Part shown: in pieces, positions 37,114 to 45,186 of the stretch | How positions within the stretch are numbered: the first letter of the stretch is position 1 | Layout: every line of letters starts with the position of its first letter | Source: Roseovarius faecimaris | GTDB lineage: Bacteria > Pseudomonadota > Alphaproteobacteria > Rhodobacterales > Rhodobacteraceae | Length of the DNA stretch: 64,000 bases | Direction of reading: 5' to 3' | NCBI RefSeq assembly: GCF_009762325.1 | Contig: NZ_CP034348.1 | Coordinates: 626,501 to 690,500, forward strand | Translations under genes and position numbers: made by a program | The notes under the pieces: generated by a model | Database searches by the model: none | Seen by the model: only the letters and a program-made list of their open reading frames with translations | What the model was told of the DNA's origin: nothing

Positions 37114-37575
37114 TCAGGTGGAGGTTTCGTCTTCGAGATGCAGTTTCATGTCGATCAGGACCTGCTGCAGCGCCGTTGTCTCTTTCAGCAGGCGCTTGGC
37201 CTCGTTCACGGTGATCACGCCGTCCTCGATCGATTGCTGATACTCGGCCATGAGCATCGCAAAACGCTGGCTGAGGGCGATCACGTCGCTGTTGACGCCG
37301 CCTTTGTCATCGGTGTTGCGGCGGCGCTCGTCATAGCTGAGGCTGATGCCCTTCAGTTCGGCCAAAGCGCTTGTAACATGGGGGTAGCTGGCGGCCTCCT
37401 CCAGCGCGGCAACCGCATCGATGGGCATGAACCGGTCGGCATGTTCGGCGTGATCTGAATAATAACGCCCGAGCGTGGCCTTGGATTTGCCGGTCAGTTC
37501 GCAGGCCGGTTCAATCCCGACATCCTTGACCAGAGCTTCGGTGTGTTTCTTCAAGTAACTTCCGAATGACGACAT
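37114..37575 (-). CDS. Small putative helix-turn-helix protein
   Basis: The 153-residue soluble protein has no family I can name with certainty. The N-terminal part (PACELTGKSKATLGRYYSDH) reads like a helix-turn-helix, and FMPIDAVAALEEAASYPHVTSALAEL resembles CII-type phage regulatory proteins. The C-terminal half is helical (EYQQSIEDGVITVNEAKRLLKET). Normal codon use and a conserved-looking core support a real gene. A DNA-binding regulator is the likely reading. Confidence 0.7.
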   Translation of the reverse strand: MSSFGSYLKKHTEALVKDVGIEPACELTGKSKATLGRYYSDHAEHADRFMPIDAVAALEEAASYPHVTSALAELKGISLSYDERRRNTDDKGGVNSDVIALSQRFAMLMAEYQQSIEDGVITVNEAKRLLKETTALQQVLIDMKLHLEDETST

Positions 37576-37950
37576 GCACTCATCCCCGATATGGCGCGGC
37601 CCCGCTTGCGGGGGAAACGCCTCTGACTTTTCCCATGCCCCGCTTTATCAACAAATGTCATTTATAACGCAATCCCGGTTGTTGGGATGTAACGAGTACT
37701 GTCTCGCGTTTGGCAACGCGTTTACCAGGGTCCGGCGTCCCCAGCGGCGGACATGGGTGAGGCCACAGGTCCGGAGAACGTCCTTTCCGGCCTGATGGGT
37801 TCGGGCAGATAGGGCCGCTGTTTTCCATCCCCGGAAGCTTTGCTTCCTTCAGCGGTCCATGTCTACCGGATCTGGCCTCACCCTCAGGTGCTCGGGAGGG
37901 GGCGATTGCGGGATTGCCAAGACCCCGCGCCTTGCCGTAACCCGCTCACC
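37576..37950. other. Intergenic region before tdk
   Basis: This 375-base divergent gap has no convincing gene. A short hairpin GGAAGC-TTT-GCTTCC lies at 37833-37847. The stretch 37640-37720 is AT-richer than its surroundings and probably carries the promoters of the two flanking genes. Nothing else is evident. Confidence 0.6.
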
Positions 37951-38541
37951 ATGGCGAAACTCTATTTTCACTACTCGACGATGAATGCGGGCAAATCGAC
38001 CCTGCTGCTGCAAGCCGCCTATAACTATCAGGAGCGCGGCATGCAGACCTTTATCCTGACCGCGCATCTCGATGATCGCGCGGGGGCGGCGCGGGTGGCC
38101 TCGCGGATCGGGATCGCGCAGGAGGCCCAGACCTTCGCCGAAGGCGAGGATCTGTTTGCCAAACTGGCGGCGGTGCAGGAGGCGGCGGCGCCGGCCTGCA
38201 TCTTCGTGGACGAGGCGCAATTTCTGAGCACCGAGCAGGTGTGGCAACTGGCGCGCGTGGTGGACGATCTGGGCGTGCCGGTGATGTGCTACGGGCTGAG
38301 GGTTGATTTCCGCGGGCAGCTTTTCCCCGGCTCGGCGGCCTTGCTGGCGCTGGCCGACGAGATGCGCGAGGTGCGCACGATCTGCCATTGCGGCAAGAAG
38401 GCGACGATGGTGGTGCGCAAGGATGCAGAAGGCCGGGTGATCACCGACGGCGCGCAGGTGCAGATCGGCGGCAATGAAAGCTATGTGAGCCTATGCCGCC
38501 GCCACTGGCGCGAAGCGGTGGGCGACGGCGGCACGGGCTGA
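37951..38541 (+). CDS. tdk: Thymidine kinase
   Basis: The 196-residue type II thymidine kinase has P-loop STMNAGKSTLLL near residue 8, ATP/Mg motif FVDEAQFL and zinc-binding cysteines in RTICHCGKKATM and VSLCRRHW. The substrate loop near LRVDFRGQLFPGS is intact. It phosphorylates thymidine for salvage into dTTP. ATG 37951 is the family start; the longer frame from 37840 is rejected. Confidence 0.96.
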   Translation: MAKLYFHYSTMNAGKSTLLLQAAYNYQERGMQTFILTAHLDDRAGAARVASRIGIAQEAQTFAEGEDLFAKLAAVQEAAAPACIFVDEAQFLSTEQVWQLARVVDDLGVPVMCYGLRVDFRGQLFPGSAALLALADEMREVRTICHCGKKATMVVRKDAEGRVITDGAQVQIGGNESYVSLCRRHWREAVGDGGTG

Positions 38542-38548
38542 GCCCGGC

Positions 38549-39112
38549 TCAGGCGGGTTGGAAGCCCAGCCGCGCGTCGCGTTTGCGCAGCAGGTGGACC
38601 AAAGGAAGGGCCAGCACCAACGCCCAGCTTTTGCCGATGACCTGCCCCCAGAAGAAGTCGAGGCTGCCGAAGGCGAGGCTGAGAAACAGCAGGCTGTCGG
38701 CGAGAATGCCCACCACGCCGCTTGCGGCCACGGCCAGCAGAAGGCTGCGTTTCTGCAGCGGGGTGTAGACGGCGAGATCCGCGAATTCCGAAAGAGCAAA
38801 GGCCACGACCGAGGCCAGCACCAGCGCGGGCGGGGCGACGAAGCCCGACAGGACCGCGCCGGCCAGAATGGCGCCCACGGCCCAGGCAAGCCCGAGCCTG
38901 CGCTGCACCAGATCGCGCAGCACCAGTGCCGCGCCGATCACCACCACGCCGCTTGGCGCGCTGATGCCCGGGGCCACGGGGATCACACAGGGGCCATTGG
39001 GCACGCAGAAGGTGCCGACATTGCCGATCATCCAGTTGGCCAGCGGAATGCAGGCGACGAACATGCCCAGATAGAGCAGGCCCTCGATACGTTGTGCGGT
39101 TTGCGTGTTCAT
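38549..39112 (-). CDS. VUT-family queuosine-precursor transporter
   Basis: The 187-residue product has about five to six membrane helices and belongs to the VUT/YhhQ group (FVACIPLANWMIGNVGTFC, VVIGAALVLRDLVQRRLGL, FAEL-like ALSEFADLAVYTPLQ). YhhQ imports 7-cyano-7-deazaguanine (preQ0). It starts 4 bases after the stop of queF, which uses preQ0, so the pair probably imports preQ0 and reduces it for queuosine. Start ATG 39112 chosen on the first helix. The assignment rests on context as well as family. Confidence 0.87.
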   Translation of the reverse strand: MNTQTAQRIEGLLYLGMFVACIPLANWMIGNVGTFCVPNGPCVIPVAPGISAPSGVVVIGAALVLRDLVQRRLGLAWAVGAILAGAVLSGFVAPPALVLASVVAFALSEFADLAVYTPLQKRSLLLAVAASGVVGILADSLLFLSLAFGSLDFFWGQVIGKSWALVLALPLVHLLRKRDARLGFQPA

Positions 39113-39116
39113 TGGT

Positions 39117-39593
39117 TTATCCTCTTCCGCGATAGGTGGGGACGCCCGTTTCCGGCACCCAGACATCGGCCGGGGCGGGGCCGGTATGCCAGAAGACGTC
39201 AATCGGAATGCCGCCCCGCGGATACCAGTAGCCGCCGATGCGCAGCCATTCGGGCTCCAACAGATCGGCCAGCCTGCGCCCGATGGACACGGTGCAATCC
39301 TCGTGAAAAGCGCCGTGATTGCGGAACGAGGTCAGGTAGAGCTTGAGCGACTTGGATTCCACCAGCCAAGGCCCGGGGATGTAGTCGATCACCAGATGCG
39401 CGAAATCGGGCTGACCGGTCATCGGGCAGAGCGACGTGAACTCGGGCGCGGTAAAGCGGACGGTATAGCGGGTATCGGCCTGCGGGTTCTGCACCCGTTC
39501 AAGCTGCGCCTCGTCCGGCGAGGCGGGGATCTGGGTTGTCGATCCGAGCTGTTGCAGCCCGGCATAGATATTATCCTGGGTCACGTTGGACAC
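39117..39593 (-). CDS. queF: preQ0 reductase QueF
   Basis: The 158-residue NADPH-dependent 7-cyano-7-deazaguanine reductase is the short, unimodular form. It has the catalytic cysteine in [19 protein letters not shown], a following NADPH motif ([15 protein letters not shown]) and ESKSLK. It reduces the nitrile of preQ0 to preQ1 for tRNA queuosine. It lies directly before the VUT gene, so they share a transcript. I see no preQ1 riboswitch in the upstream 157 bases. Confidence 0.96.
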   Translation of the reverse strand: MSNVTQDNIYAGLQQLGSTTQIPASPDEAQLERVQNPQADTRYTVRFTAPEFTSLCPMTGQPDFAHLVIDYIPGPWLVESKSLKLYLTSFRNHGAFHEDCTVSIGRRLADLLEPEWLRIGGYWYPRGGIPIDVFWHTGPAPADVWVPETGVPTYRGRG

Positions 39594-39750
39594 CTTTCAG
39601 CAAAAGGGTCGCAACCTGTGGACTGCGCGCAAGACGGCCGGGGCCGTCTGTGTGTCAGTTGGTGATCCTTGTTTTGACCGGGTAGGCTGCGACCGGGAGT
39701 TTCGCGCCCCCCTTAACAGCAGGCCGCGGCGGGGTAAACACCCCGCGTGC

Positions 39751-40872
39751 TCAGGCCCTCTCGACCAGAACGGAACCGACGGAATACCCCGCCCCGAACG
39801 AACAGATCAGGCCCTTGTCGCCGGGGCTGAGATCGTCTGAATATTTCGAGAAGGCGATGATCGACCCGGCCGAGGAGGTATTGGCGTAATCCTGAAGGAT
39901 GTTGGGCTGTTCGTCCGGTTCCGGCACGCGGCCCATCACCTTGCGGCCGATGAAGTCGTTCATCGTCTTGTTGGCCTGGTGCAGCCAGAGCCGTTTGAGG
40001 TGGTCGGCCTCCACCCCTTCATCGGCCATATGCGCAGAGATATGGGCGCTGACCATCGGCAGCACTTCCTTGAACACCTTGCGGCCCTCCTGCACGAAGA
40101 GCATGTCGCGCCGGTCGTCCATATGGCCCGCCCGGGTGCGGCGCAGAAAGCCGTTATTGTTGCGGATATTGTTGGAAAACTGCGTGGCGCAGCGGGTCGA
40201 GTGGATGAGGAAATGCGCGCCCTGCGCCTCTTCGGCGGGTTCGATCACCAGCGCCGTGCAGACATCGCCAAAGATGAAGTGGCAATCGCGGTCGCGCCAT
40301 TCCAGATGGCCCGAGCAGATTTCGGGGCTGACCACCAGCGCGCGCCGGGCCGAGCCCGCGCGGATCATGTCGGCGGCGGCCTGGATGCCGAACGTGGCCG
40401 AGGAACAGGCGACATTCATGTCAAACGCAAAGCCGGCAGCACCCAGAAGCTGCTGAATTTCGATGGCAATGGCGGGGTAGGGGCGTTCGTGATTGGAGGC
40501 CGCACAGATCACGAGGTCGATCTCGCCTGCGTCACGCCCGGCCTGGGCCAGCGCGGCACCGCAGGCCTCCAGCGCCATTTCGGCCATGATGCCGGGCTCG
40601 TCATCGGAGCGCGGGCGCAGATGCGGGTGCATCACGGCCGGGTCCAGAACGCCGGTCTTGTCCATCACATAGCGCTGTTCGATGCCCGAGGCGTTGACGA
40701 TGAATTCCGAGGAGGATTGCGGTTTGGCCTCCACCTCTCCGGCGGCGATCGCCTCGGCATGCTCGGCGTTGAAGGCTGAGGCATAGGCGTTGAACGCCGC
40801 GACCAGTTCGTCATTGGTGATGACTTGCGAGGGTGTGAAAACGCCGGTGCCGGTGATGGCTGGGATGGGCAT
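39751..40872 (-). CDS. Beta-ketoacyl-ACP synthase III-like protein
   Basis: The 373-residue thiolase-fold condensing enzyme has the triad Cys (NVACSSATFG), His (LWLHQANKTM) and Asn (YANTSSAGSI). It carries a longer N-terminal region (TPSQVITNDELVAAFNAYAS) than FabH, matching the branch that takes medium-chain acyl-CoA (shunt from beta-oxidation) in pseudomonads. It is transcribed alone. The chain-length preference is inference. Confidence 0.9.
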   Translation of the reverse strand: MPIPAITGTGVFTPSQVITNDELVAAFNAYASAFNAEHAEAIAAGEVEAKPQSSSEFIVNASGIEQRYVMDKTGVLDPAVMHPHLRPRSDDEPGIMAEMALEACGAALAQAGRDAGEIDLVICAASNHERPYPAIAIEIQQLLGAAGFAFDMNVACSSATFGIQAAADMIRAGSARRALVVSPEICSGHLEWRDRDCHFIFGDVCTALVIEPAEEAQGAHFLIHSTRCATQFSNNIRNNNGFLRRTRAGHMDDRRDMLFVQEGRKVFKEVLPMVSAHISAHMADEGVEADHLKRLWLHQANKTMNDFIGRKVMGRVPEPDEQPNILQDYANTSSAGSIIAFSKYSDDLSPGDKGLICSFGAGYSVGSVLVERA

Positions 40873-41086
40873 GACTGTGCTCCGCTGAGGGTCGCATTAA
40901 CTCATCCGATGCGGCGCGTGGCGTCAAGCATGACGATGCGATATTGCCGCCGGAAATATTTTCATGAGCCACTTGATTGGGGGATCAGCCCCCCCCATTT
41001 CTCCGTCATCCGGGTGCGAGGCTCCGCCCGGCGGCTGCAATGCGCGAGGGTGCGCAAAGAGCGCTTTCCTCTTCTGGACATATGCT

Positions 41087-41374
41087 ATGCGTATTCTTGT
41101 TGCCGCGGTGCTGGCCGCTTGTGCTGCCCTGCCTGCCGTTGCCGATGAAACCGAAGGTCTGGTTCTGGCCTTTGATCGTCAGGCGCGCCTGATCGTGCTG
41201 ACCGACAAATCGGTCTGGACGCTGCCCGACACCCTCACCGCGCCCGAGGATCTGGGCCGGGGCGACCGGGTGTTGTTCGAATACGAGGCCGAAGGCGAGG
41301 ACGGGCTGACCGAGATCACCGCGATGACGCGCCTTTCCGTGGCACTTGGCGCAGGCGCGGACGGCGGTAGCTGA
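41087..41374 (+). CDS. Small exported protein, DUF1344-like
   Basis: The 95-residue protein has a clear signal peptide (MRILVAAVLAACAALPAVA) and a mature domain of about 75 residues (LVLAFDRQARLIVLTDKSVWTLP...RGDRVLFEYEAEGEDG). The domain resembles the small beta-rich DUF1344 family. It is periplasmic and of unknown function. ATG 41087 chosen because the signal peptide starts there. Confidence 0.75.
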   Translation: MRILVAAVLAACAALPAVADETEGLVLAFDRQARLIVLTDKSVWTLPDTLTAPEDLGRGDRVLFEYEAEGEDGLTEITAMTRLSVALGAGADGGS

Positions 41375-41463
41375 TCCGGCTGAGAGCCTTCGGGCGAAAC
41401 GGGTTGGACACGGGTGTTTCCGTGCTAGGTTCTGCCTCAGCATCTATCGGAGAGAGAGCGCCC

Positions 41464-41703
41464 ATGTCCAAACCTGAGATCGCCCAGAAAGCCCCTTACC
41501 CTGTCGAGGTGACAGAGGGGAAAACCTATTTCTGGTGTGCCTGCGGCAGAAGCGCGAAACAGCCGTTTTGCGATGGCAGCCACAAAGAGACGGAGTTCTC
41601 CCCGCTGAAATATACGGCGCAGAAGGATGGCAAGCTGTTCTTCTGCGGCTGCAAGGCGACGGGCAAGGCGCCGCTCTGCGACGGAAGCCATTCGAAGCTG
41701 TAA
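41464..41703 (+). CDS. Double CDGSH iron-sulfur protein
   Basis: The 79-residue protein carries two CDGSH motifs: Cys25, Cys27, Cys36, His40 and Cys61, Cys63, Cys72, His76. Each Cys3His set binds a labile 2Fe-2S cluster, as in the mitoNEET family. The tandem-motif layout matches Miner2-type proteins. No membrane anchor is present. The start is ATG at 41464. Role: redox or iron-sulfur handling. Confidence 0.95.
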   Translation: MSKPEIAQKAPYPVEVTEGKTYFWCACGRSAKQPFCDGSHKETEFSPLKYTAQKDGKLFFCGCKATGKAPLCDGSHSKL

Positions 41704-41717
41704 CAGGTGGCTGAGCG

Positions 41718-42671
41718 TCAGTTTACCAGATTGGGCGGGGTTTCTCCGGCCAGGGCGGCGCGCAGGTTTTCCACGGCCATCAGCCCCATGCGTTCGCGTA
41801 CCTCCAGGGCGGCGGTGCCCAGATGCGGCAACAGCGTGACATTGTCGAGCGCGCGCAGCGCCTCGGGCACCTGCGGTTCATGCTCGTAAACGTCCAGCCC
41901 CGCCCCGGCGATGCGGCCCCCTTCCAGTGCCCTGATCAGGGCGGCCTCGTCCACCACATCGCCACGCGCGACATTGATCAGATGCGCGTGCGGGCGCATC
42001 GAGGCCAGAAAGGGCGCGTCGATCAGGTGATGGGTCCGCGCGCCGCCGGGCACACAGATCACGACGATGTCGGCCTCACCGGCCAGTTCCTCGGGGCTGT
42101 CGAACCGCCGCGCCTCGAAATCCAGCTGCTTTTCGGAGCGGTTGACATAGACCACCTGCATGCCAAAGCCGAAATGGCAGCGCCGGGCGACGGCCTGTCC
42201 GATGCGGCCCATGCCGATGATGCCCACGGTCTTGCCGGTCACATGCAGACCCATCATCTGGGTCGGGTGCCAGCCCGCCCAGTTGCCAGCGCGCACCAGC
42301 CGCTCGCCCTCGCCTGCGCGCCGGGCGCTCATCAGAATGAGCGTCATGGCGATGTCGGCGGTGGCATCCGTGACGGCCCCCGGCGTGTTGGTCACGGCCA
42401 CTCCGGCCGCGCGCGCGGCCTCGGCGTCGATGTGGTTATACCCCACGCCGAAATTGGCGAGGACCTTGCAGCGGGGGTTGCTTTCCTCGGCAAAGACCTG
42501 CGCCGAGAACGCATCGCCCAGGGTCGGCAGGATGCCGTCATAAAGCGCCAGCGCACCGCGCATCTGGCCCACCTTGAGCGGTGTGGTCTCTTCGCGGATT
42601 TCCACTTCGAAATATTTTTCGGCCTCGGCCACGACGCGGTCGGGATAGGCCCGGGTCATCAGGACGCGCAT
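41718..42671 (-). CDS. D-isomer-specific 2-hydroxyacid dehydrogenase
   Basis: The 317-residue enzyme has NAD-binding motif GIIGMGRIGQAVARR, active-site motifs NFGVGYNHID, NVARGDVVDEAAL and the histidine-bearing LLPHLGTAA. It matches glyoxylate/hydroxypyruvate reductase. Start ATG shares one base with the csaA stop (TGATG), making it the third gene of a proC-csaA-dehydrogenase unit. Substrate class assigned by family. Confidence 0.93.
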   Translation of the reverse strand: MRVLMTRAYPDRVVAEAEKYFEVEIREETTPLKVGQMRGALALYDGILPTLGDAFSAQVFAEESNPRCKVLANFGVGYNHIDAEAARAAGVAVTNTPGAVTDATADIAMTLILMSARRAGEGERLVRAGNWAGWHPTQMMGLHVTGKTVGIIGMGRIGQAVARRCHFGFGMQVVYVNRSEKQLDFEARRFDSPEELAGEADIVVICVPGGARTHHLIDAPFLASMRPHAHLINVARGDVVDEAALIRALEGGRIAGAGLDVYEHEPQVPEALRALDNVTLLPHLGTAALEVRERMGLMAVENLRAALAGETPPNLVN

Positions 42672-43012
42672 CAGTGCATCCGCGCCCCGAGGGGGACGTC
42701 CTTGTCAGGGGCAAGAAGAACGATATTGCCGTTTTCATCCGAGACCCCCAGCACCAGCACTTCGGAGCGCACCGGGCCGATCTGACGCGGCGGGAAGTTG
42801 ACCACAGCCATGACGAGACGGCCCGTAAGGGTTTCCGGCGAGTAGTGCACGGTGATCTGGGCCGAGCTTTTCTTTTCGCCAATCTCCGCGCCGAAATCGA
42901 TCCAGAGCTTGATCGCCGGTTTGCGGGCTTCGGGGAAGGGTTCAGCGCGGGTGATGCGGCCGACGCGGATATCGACCTTGAGAAAGTCGTCGAAGCTGAT
43001 TTCATCCGCCAT
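42671..43012 (-). CDS. csaA: tRNA-binding protein CsaA
   Basis: The 113-residue OB-fold protein matches CsaA (FDDFLKVDIRVGRITRAEPFPEARKPAIKL, RLVMAVVNFPPRQIG, SEVLVLGVSDENGNIVLLAPDKDVPLGARMH). CsaA binds tRNA and has been linked to protein secretion as a chaperone. It overlaps proC by 11 bases and the dehydrogenase by one. Full length. Confidence 0.95.
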   Translation of the reverse strand: MADEISFDDFLKVDIRVGRITRAEPFPEARKPAIKLWIDFGAEIGEKKSSAQITVHYSPETLTGRLVMAVVNFPPRQIGPVRSEVLVLGVSDENGNIVLLAPDKDVPLGARMH

Positions 43013-43820
43013 GGCGCAGCTCCACCGAGCGGTCGGTCGCGGCCTTGACGGTGGCGCGCATCAGCGGCGGCAGGCCGGTGGCCTCGTCCATCAGCACCTC
43101 AAGCCCCGCCTGCGTGGTGCCATTGGGCGAGGTGACGTTGACGCGCAGCTGCGCCGGGGTTTCATCGGCGGCCTCGGCCAGTGCGCCGGCCCCCGCGACG
43201 GTGGCCTTGGCAAGCTGCATGGCAAGTGCGGGCGCAAGGCCCTGCGCCTCTCCTGCGGCGGCCATGCATTCGATCATGTGAAACACATAGGCCGGGCCGG
43301 AGCCCGAGAGGCCCGTGACGGCGTCCATCTGGTCTTCGCTGTCAAGGCGGACGACCTGCCCCACGGCGCTCAGCAGCGCCTCGGCGAGGTCAAGATGGGC
43401 AGAGGTCGCCTGGGCGTTGCCGATGATCGCGGTGATGCCCCGGCCCACGGCGGCAGGCGTGTTGGGCATGGCGCGGATGATGGGAGAGGTCGCACCAAAT
43501 GCCGCCTCGAAGGTGGAGATTGGCGTGCCGGCGGCCACCGAGAGGAAAAGTGTCTCGCCGCCGCCCATGGCGGTGAGTGACGGCAGCGCTTCGCCCATCA
43601 TCTGTGGCTTGACGGCCAAAAGAGCAATTGCAGGAGAAGCGGGCAGGTCTGCGTTGATGGCGACACCGGTGCTCTTGAGCCAGTCCGACGGGGCCGGGTC
43701 GATCACCGAGACGGCGCCGGGCGGCACGCCGCGTTCGAGCCAGCCTTGCAGCATGGCCGAGCCCATCTTGCCGCAGCCAAGTAAAACGAGGCCGCGCTCG
43801 GCCACAGTATCCAATGTCAT
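43002..43820 (-). CDS. proC: Pyrroline-5-carboxylate reductase
   Basis: The 272-residue enzyme makes proline from pyrroline-5-carboxylate with NAD(P)H. The Rossmann motif GCGKMGSAML is at the N-terminus and the C-terminal signature is GLSGSGPAYVF followed by VTSPNGTTQAGLEVL. Length is standard. It heads a tight operon with csaA and a 2-hydroxyacid dehydrogenase. Confidence 0.97.
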   Translation of the reverse strand: MTLDTVAERGLVLLGCGKMGSAMLQGWLERGVPPGAVSVIDPAPSDWLKSTGVAINADLPASPAIALLAVKPQMMGEALPSLTAMGGGETLFLSVAAGTPISTFEAAFGATSPIIRAMPNTPAAVGRGITAIIGNAQATSAHLDLAEALLSAVGQVVRLDSEDQMDAVTGLSGSGPAYVFHMIECMAAAGEAQGLAPALAMQLAKATVAGAGALAEAADETPAQLRVNVTSPNGTTQAGLEVLMDEATGLPPLMRATVKAATDRSVELRHGG

Positions 43821-43930
43821 GATCTGCCCTCTGATGTGTCGCGTTTTTGCGAAACCTACGGCGCGGCCCGAGGGAGGGCAATGGGGGAATGAGCGGGGTG
43901 GCGAGGTTTTGCCCCTGCCGGAAACAGCGT

Positions 43931-43960
43931 CGCCGGAGGCTTATGGTGGAGCCTCCGGCG
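43931..43960. terminator. Strong hairpin between ybjN-like gene and proC
   Basis: A perfect 10-bp stem CGCCGGAGGC/GCCTCCGGCG with a 10-base loop lies 29 bases after the YbjN-type gene stop on the minus strand. Only scattered Ts follow on that strand, so its termination strength is uncertain. Confidence 0.55.
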
Positions 43961-43989
43961 GACGTACTTAGACCAAGAAGACGACGGGG

Positions 43990-44490
43990 TCAGGCGCGCC
44001 CGTAAGCCTCGGCGATGGCGACCTGCATGGCCTGTTCGGGGGTCTTGTCGCCCCAGACGACAAGCTGGAAGGCCGGGTAGAACCGCTCGGCGCTCAGAAC
44101 GGCGGCGCGAATGAGCGTGTCGATCTGTTCGGGGCTGGCACCCTGGCCGCCGCTCATCAGAAGGCCGTAACGGTAGACCATCAGCTTTTGTTCGTCCCAA
44201 TAGGTGAAAGCCCCGGCCCAGCATTGGTCATTCACGTCGTTGAGGATGTGGTAGAGGGCGGGCAGCTTGTCCTTTGGGGGTTCCATTTCGAAGGTGCAGA
44301 CCATACGCAGGGTTTCGTCATAGCCCGACCAGGCCAGTGTGATCGAATAGGTGCGCCACTGGCCTTCGACGGCCATGGCGATCTGATCGTCGCCAATCCG
44401 GTCGAAATCCCAGTCATGGTGTTCGGCCAGATGCTCGACGATGTCGATGGGGTGAAGATCTTCCTGCATGAACTGCTCGGACAAAGCCAT
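43990..44490 (-). CDS. YbjN domain-containing protein
   Basis: The 166-residue protein matches YbjN (HDWDFDRIGDDQIAMAVEGQWRTY, LPALYHILNDVNDQCWAGAFTYWDEQKLMVYRYGL). The fold resembles secretion chaperones; the function is unknown. Start ATG 44490 with GAGGTGG upstream. It lies 169 bases ahead of proC, on the same strand but behind a hairpin. Confidence 0.9.
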   Translation of the reverse strand: MALSEQFMQEDLHPIDIVEHLAEHHDWDFDRIGDDQIAMAVEGQWRTYSITLAWSGYDETLRMVCTFEMEPPKDKLPALYHILNDVNDQCWAGAFTYWDEQKLMVYRYGLLMSGGQGASPEQIDTLIRAAVLSAERFYPAFQLVVWGDKTPEQAMQVAIAEAYGRA

Positions 44491-45186
44491 TGCGCCACCT
44501 CGTTTTTTGTGTAGCGCCTGGGAATGGCAGCGCCCCAAGCGCTAGGTGCCTGCTCTAGGAACGGGGGCTATTCCCGCCGCTCCTACCAGATATGGTGGCG
44601 GCAATGTGGCGACCTGTAAAGCTATTTGTTGAGGATAACCGCAATAAGTTGTGGATGGATTGCGGCCGACCACCAGGTGTGTGATGGCTGTGCGCGGTGG
44701 GTGGCGTCCCTGATCGGCAGCCGCTAGCAAAGACGCGCCCGAGTATGAGGGCGCTGCGCAGGACCGGTCGAATCAGGACGCGGCGAAGGCGCGCGCGCAG
44801 CCGGTTCAGGGCCCCCGGAAGAGGGGCCCGCGCCGGTGCCAAGGACCCCGATGATGGAAAAAAACGAGGGGCGCCTGGCGGCCTCATCAGGGGTGCCGAT
44901 GCGGAAAGCGTCTTTGGGCCCGTGAGGGTGACGTTGCGTCATTTTATCATCCTGAAGTTGAATATTTCTCAGGGACTTGCCTGGAACCTGCCGCTTTTTT
45001 CGGCAGCTTCCGCGAGCTCGCGCGCGTGGCGCCGGGGAGGGGCTGAGGCGGTGTTTTCAGCGCCCTTGCGCCGCGATGCGGGCGGGTGCGCGCAGGCGGC
45101 CCCTGGAAAATTTTCGGCCGATGGAGCGCAGACTGTGATAGAAAAAGAGTAATTCTTAAAAATTTAAAATTCTGGGGAGAGTGATT
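44491..45186. other. Long intergenic region upstream of the RTX gene
   Basis: In this 696-base gap the open frames are Arg/Gly-rich and unconvincing. Visible items: a stem GGGCCCC/GGGGCCC at 44809-44829; the dyad motif AGGGTGACG-TTG-CGTCA ending at 44941 (shared with 37026); and AT-rich tracts at 44940-44970 and 45140-45175 that probably hold the promoter. GGGGAGAG at 45174-45181 is the ribosome-binding site of the next gene. The length fits a regulated surface-protein gene. Confidence 0.6.

Noticed and set aside
39594..39750. A preQ1 riboswitch upstream of queF.
   Set aside because: No match to the class I core or to the other classes I know; only a short GC hairpin (AGACGGC/GCCGTCT) is visible.
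40979..41062. GC hairpins between the KAS III gene and the small exported protein gene.
   Set aside because: They lack T-runs and consistent position, and look like generic GC-rich intergenic sequence.
44697..45152. A 151-codon frame upstream of the RTX gene.
   Set aside because: Arg/Ala-rich, no ribosome-binding site, no recognisable domain; it crosses the likely promoter region.
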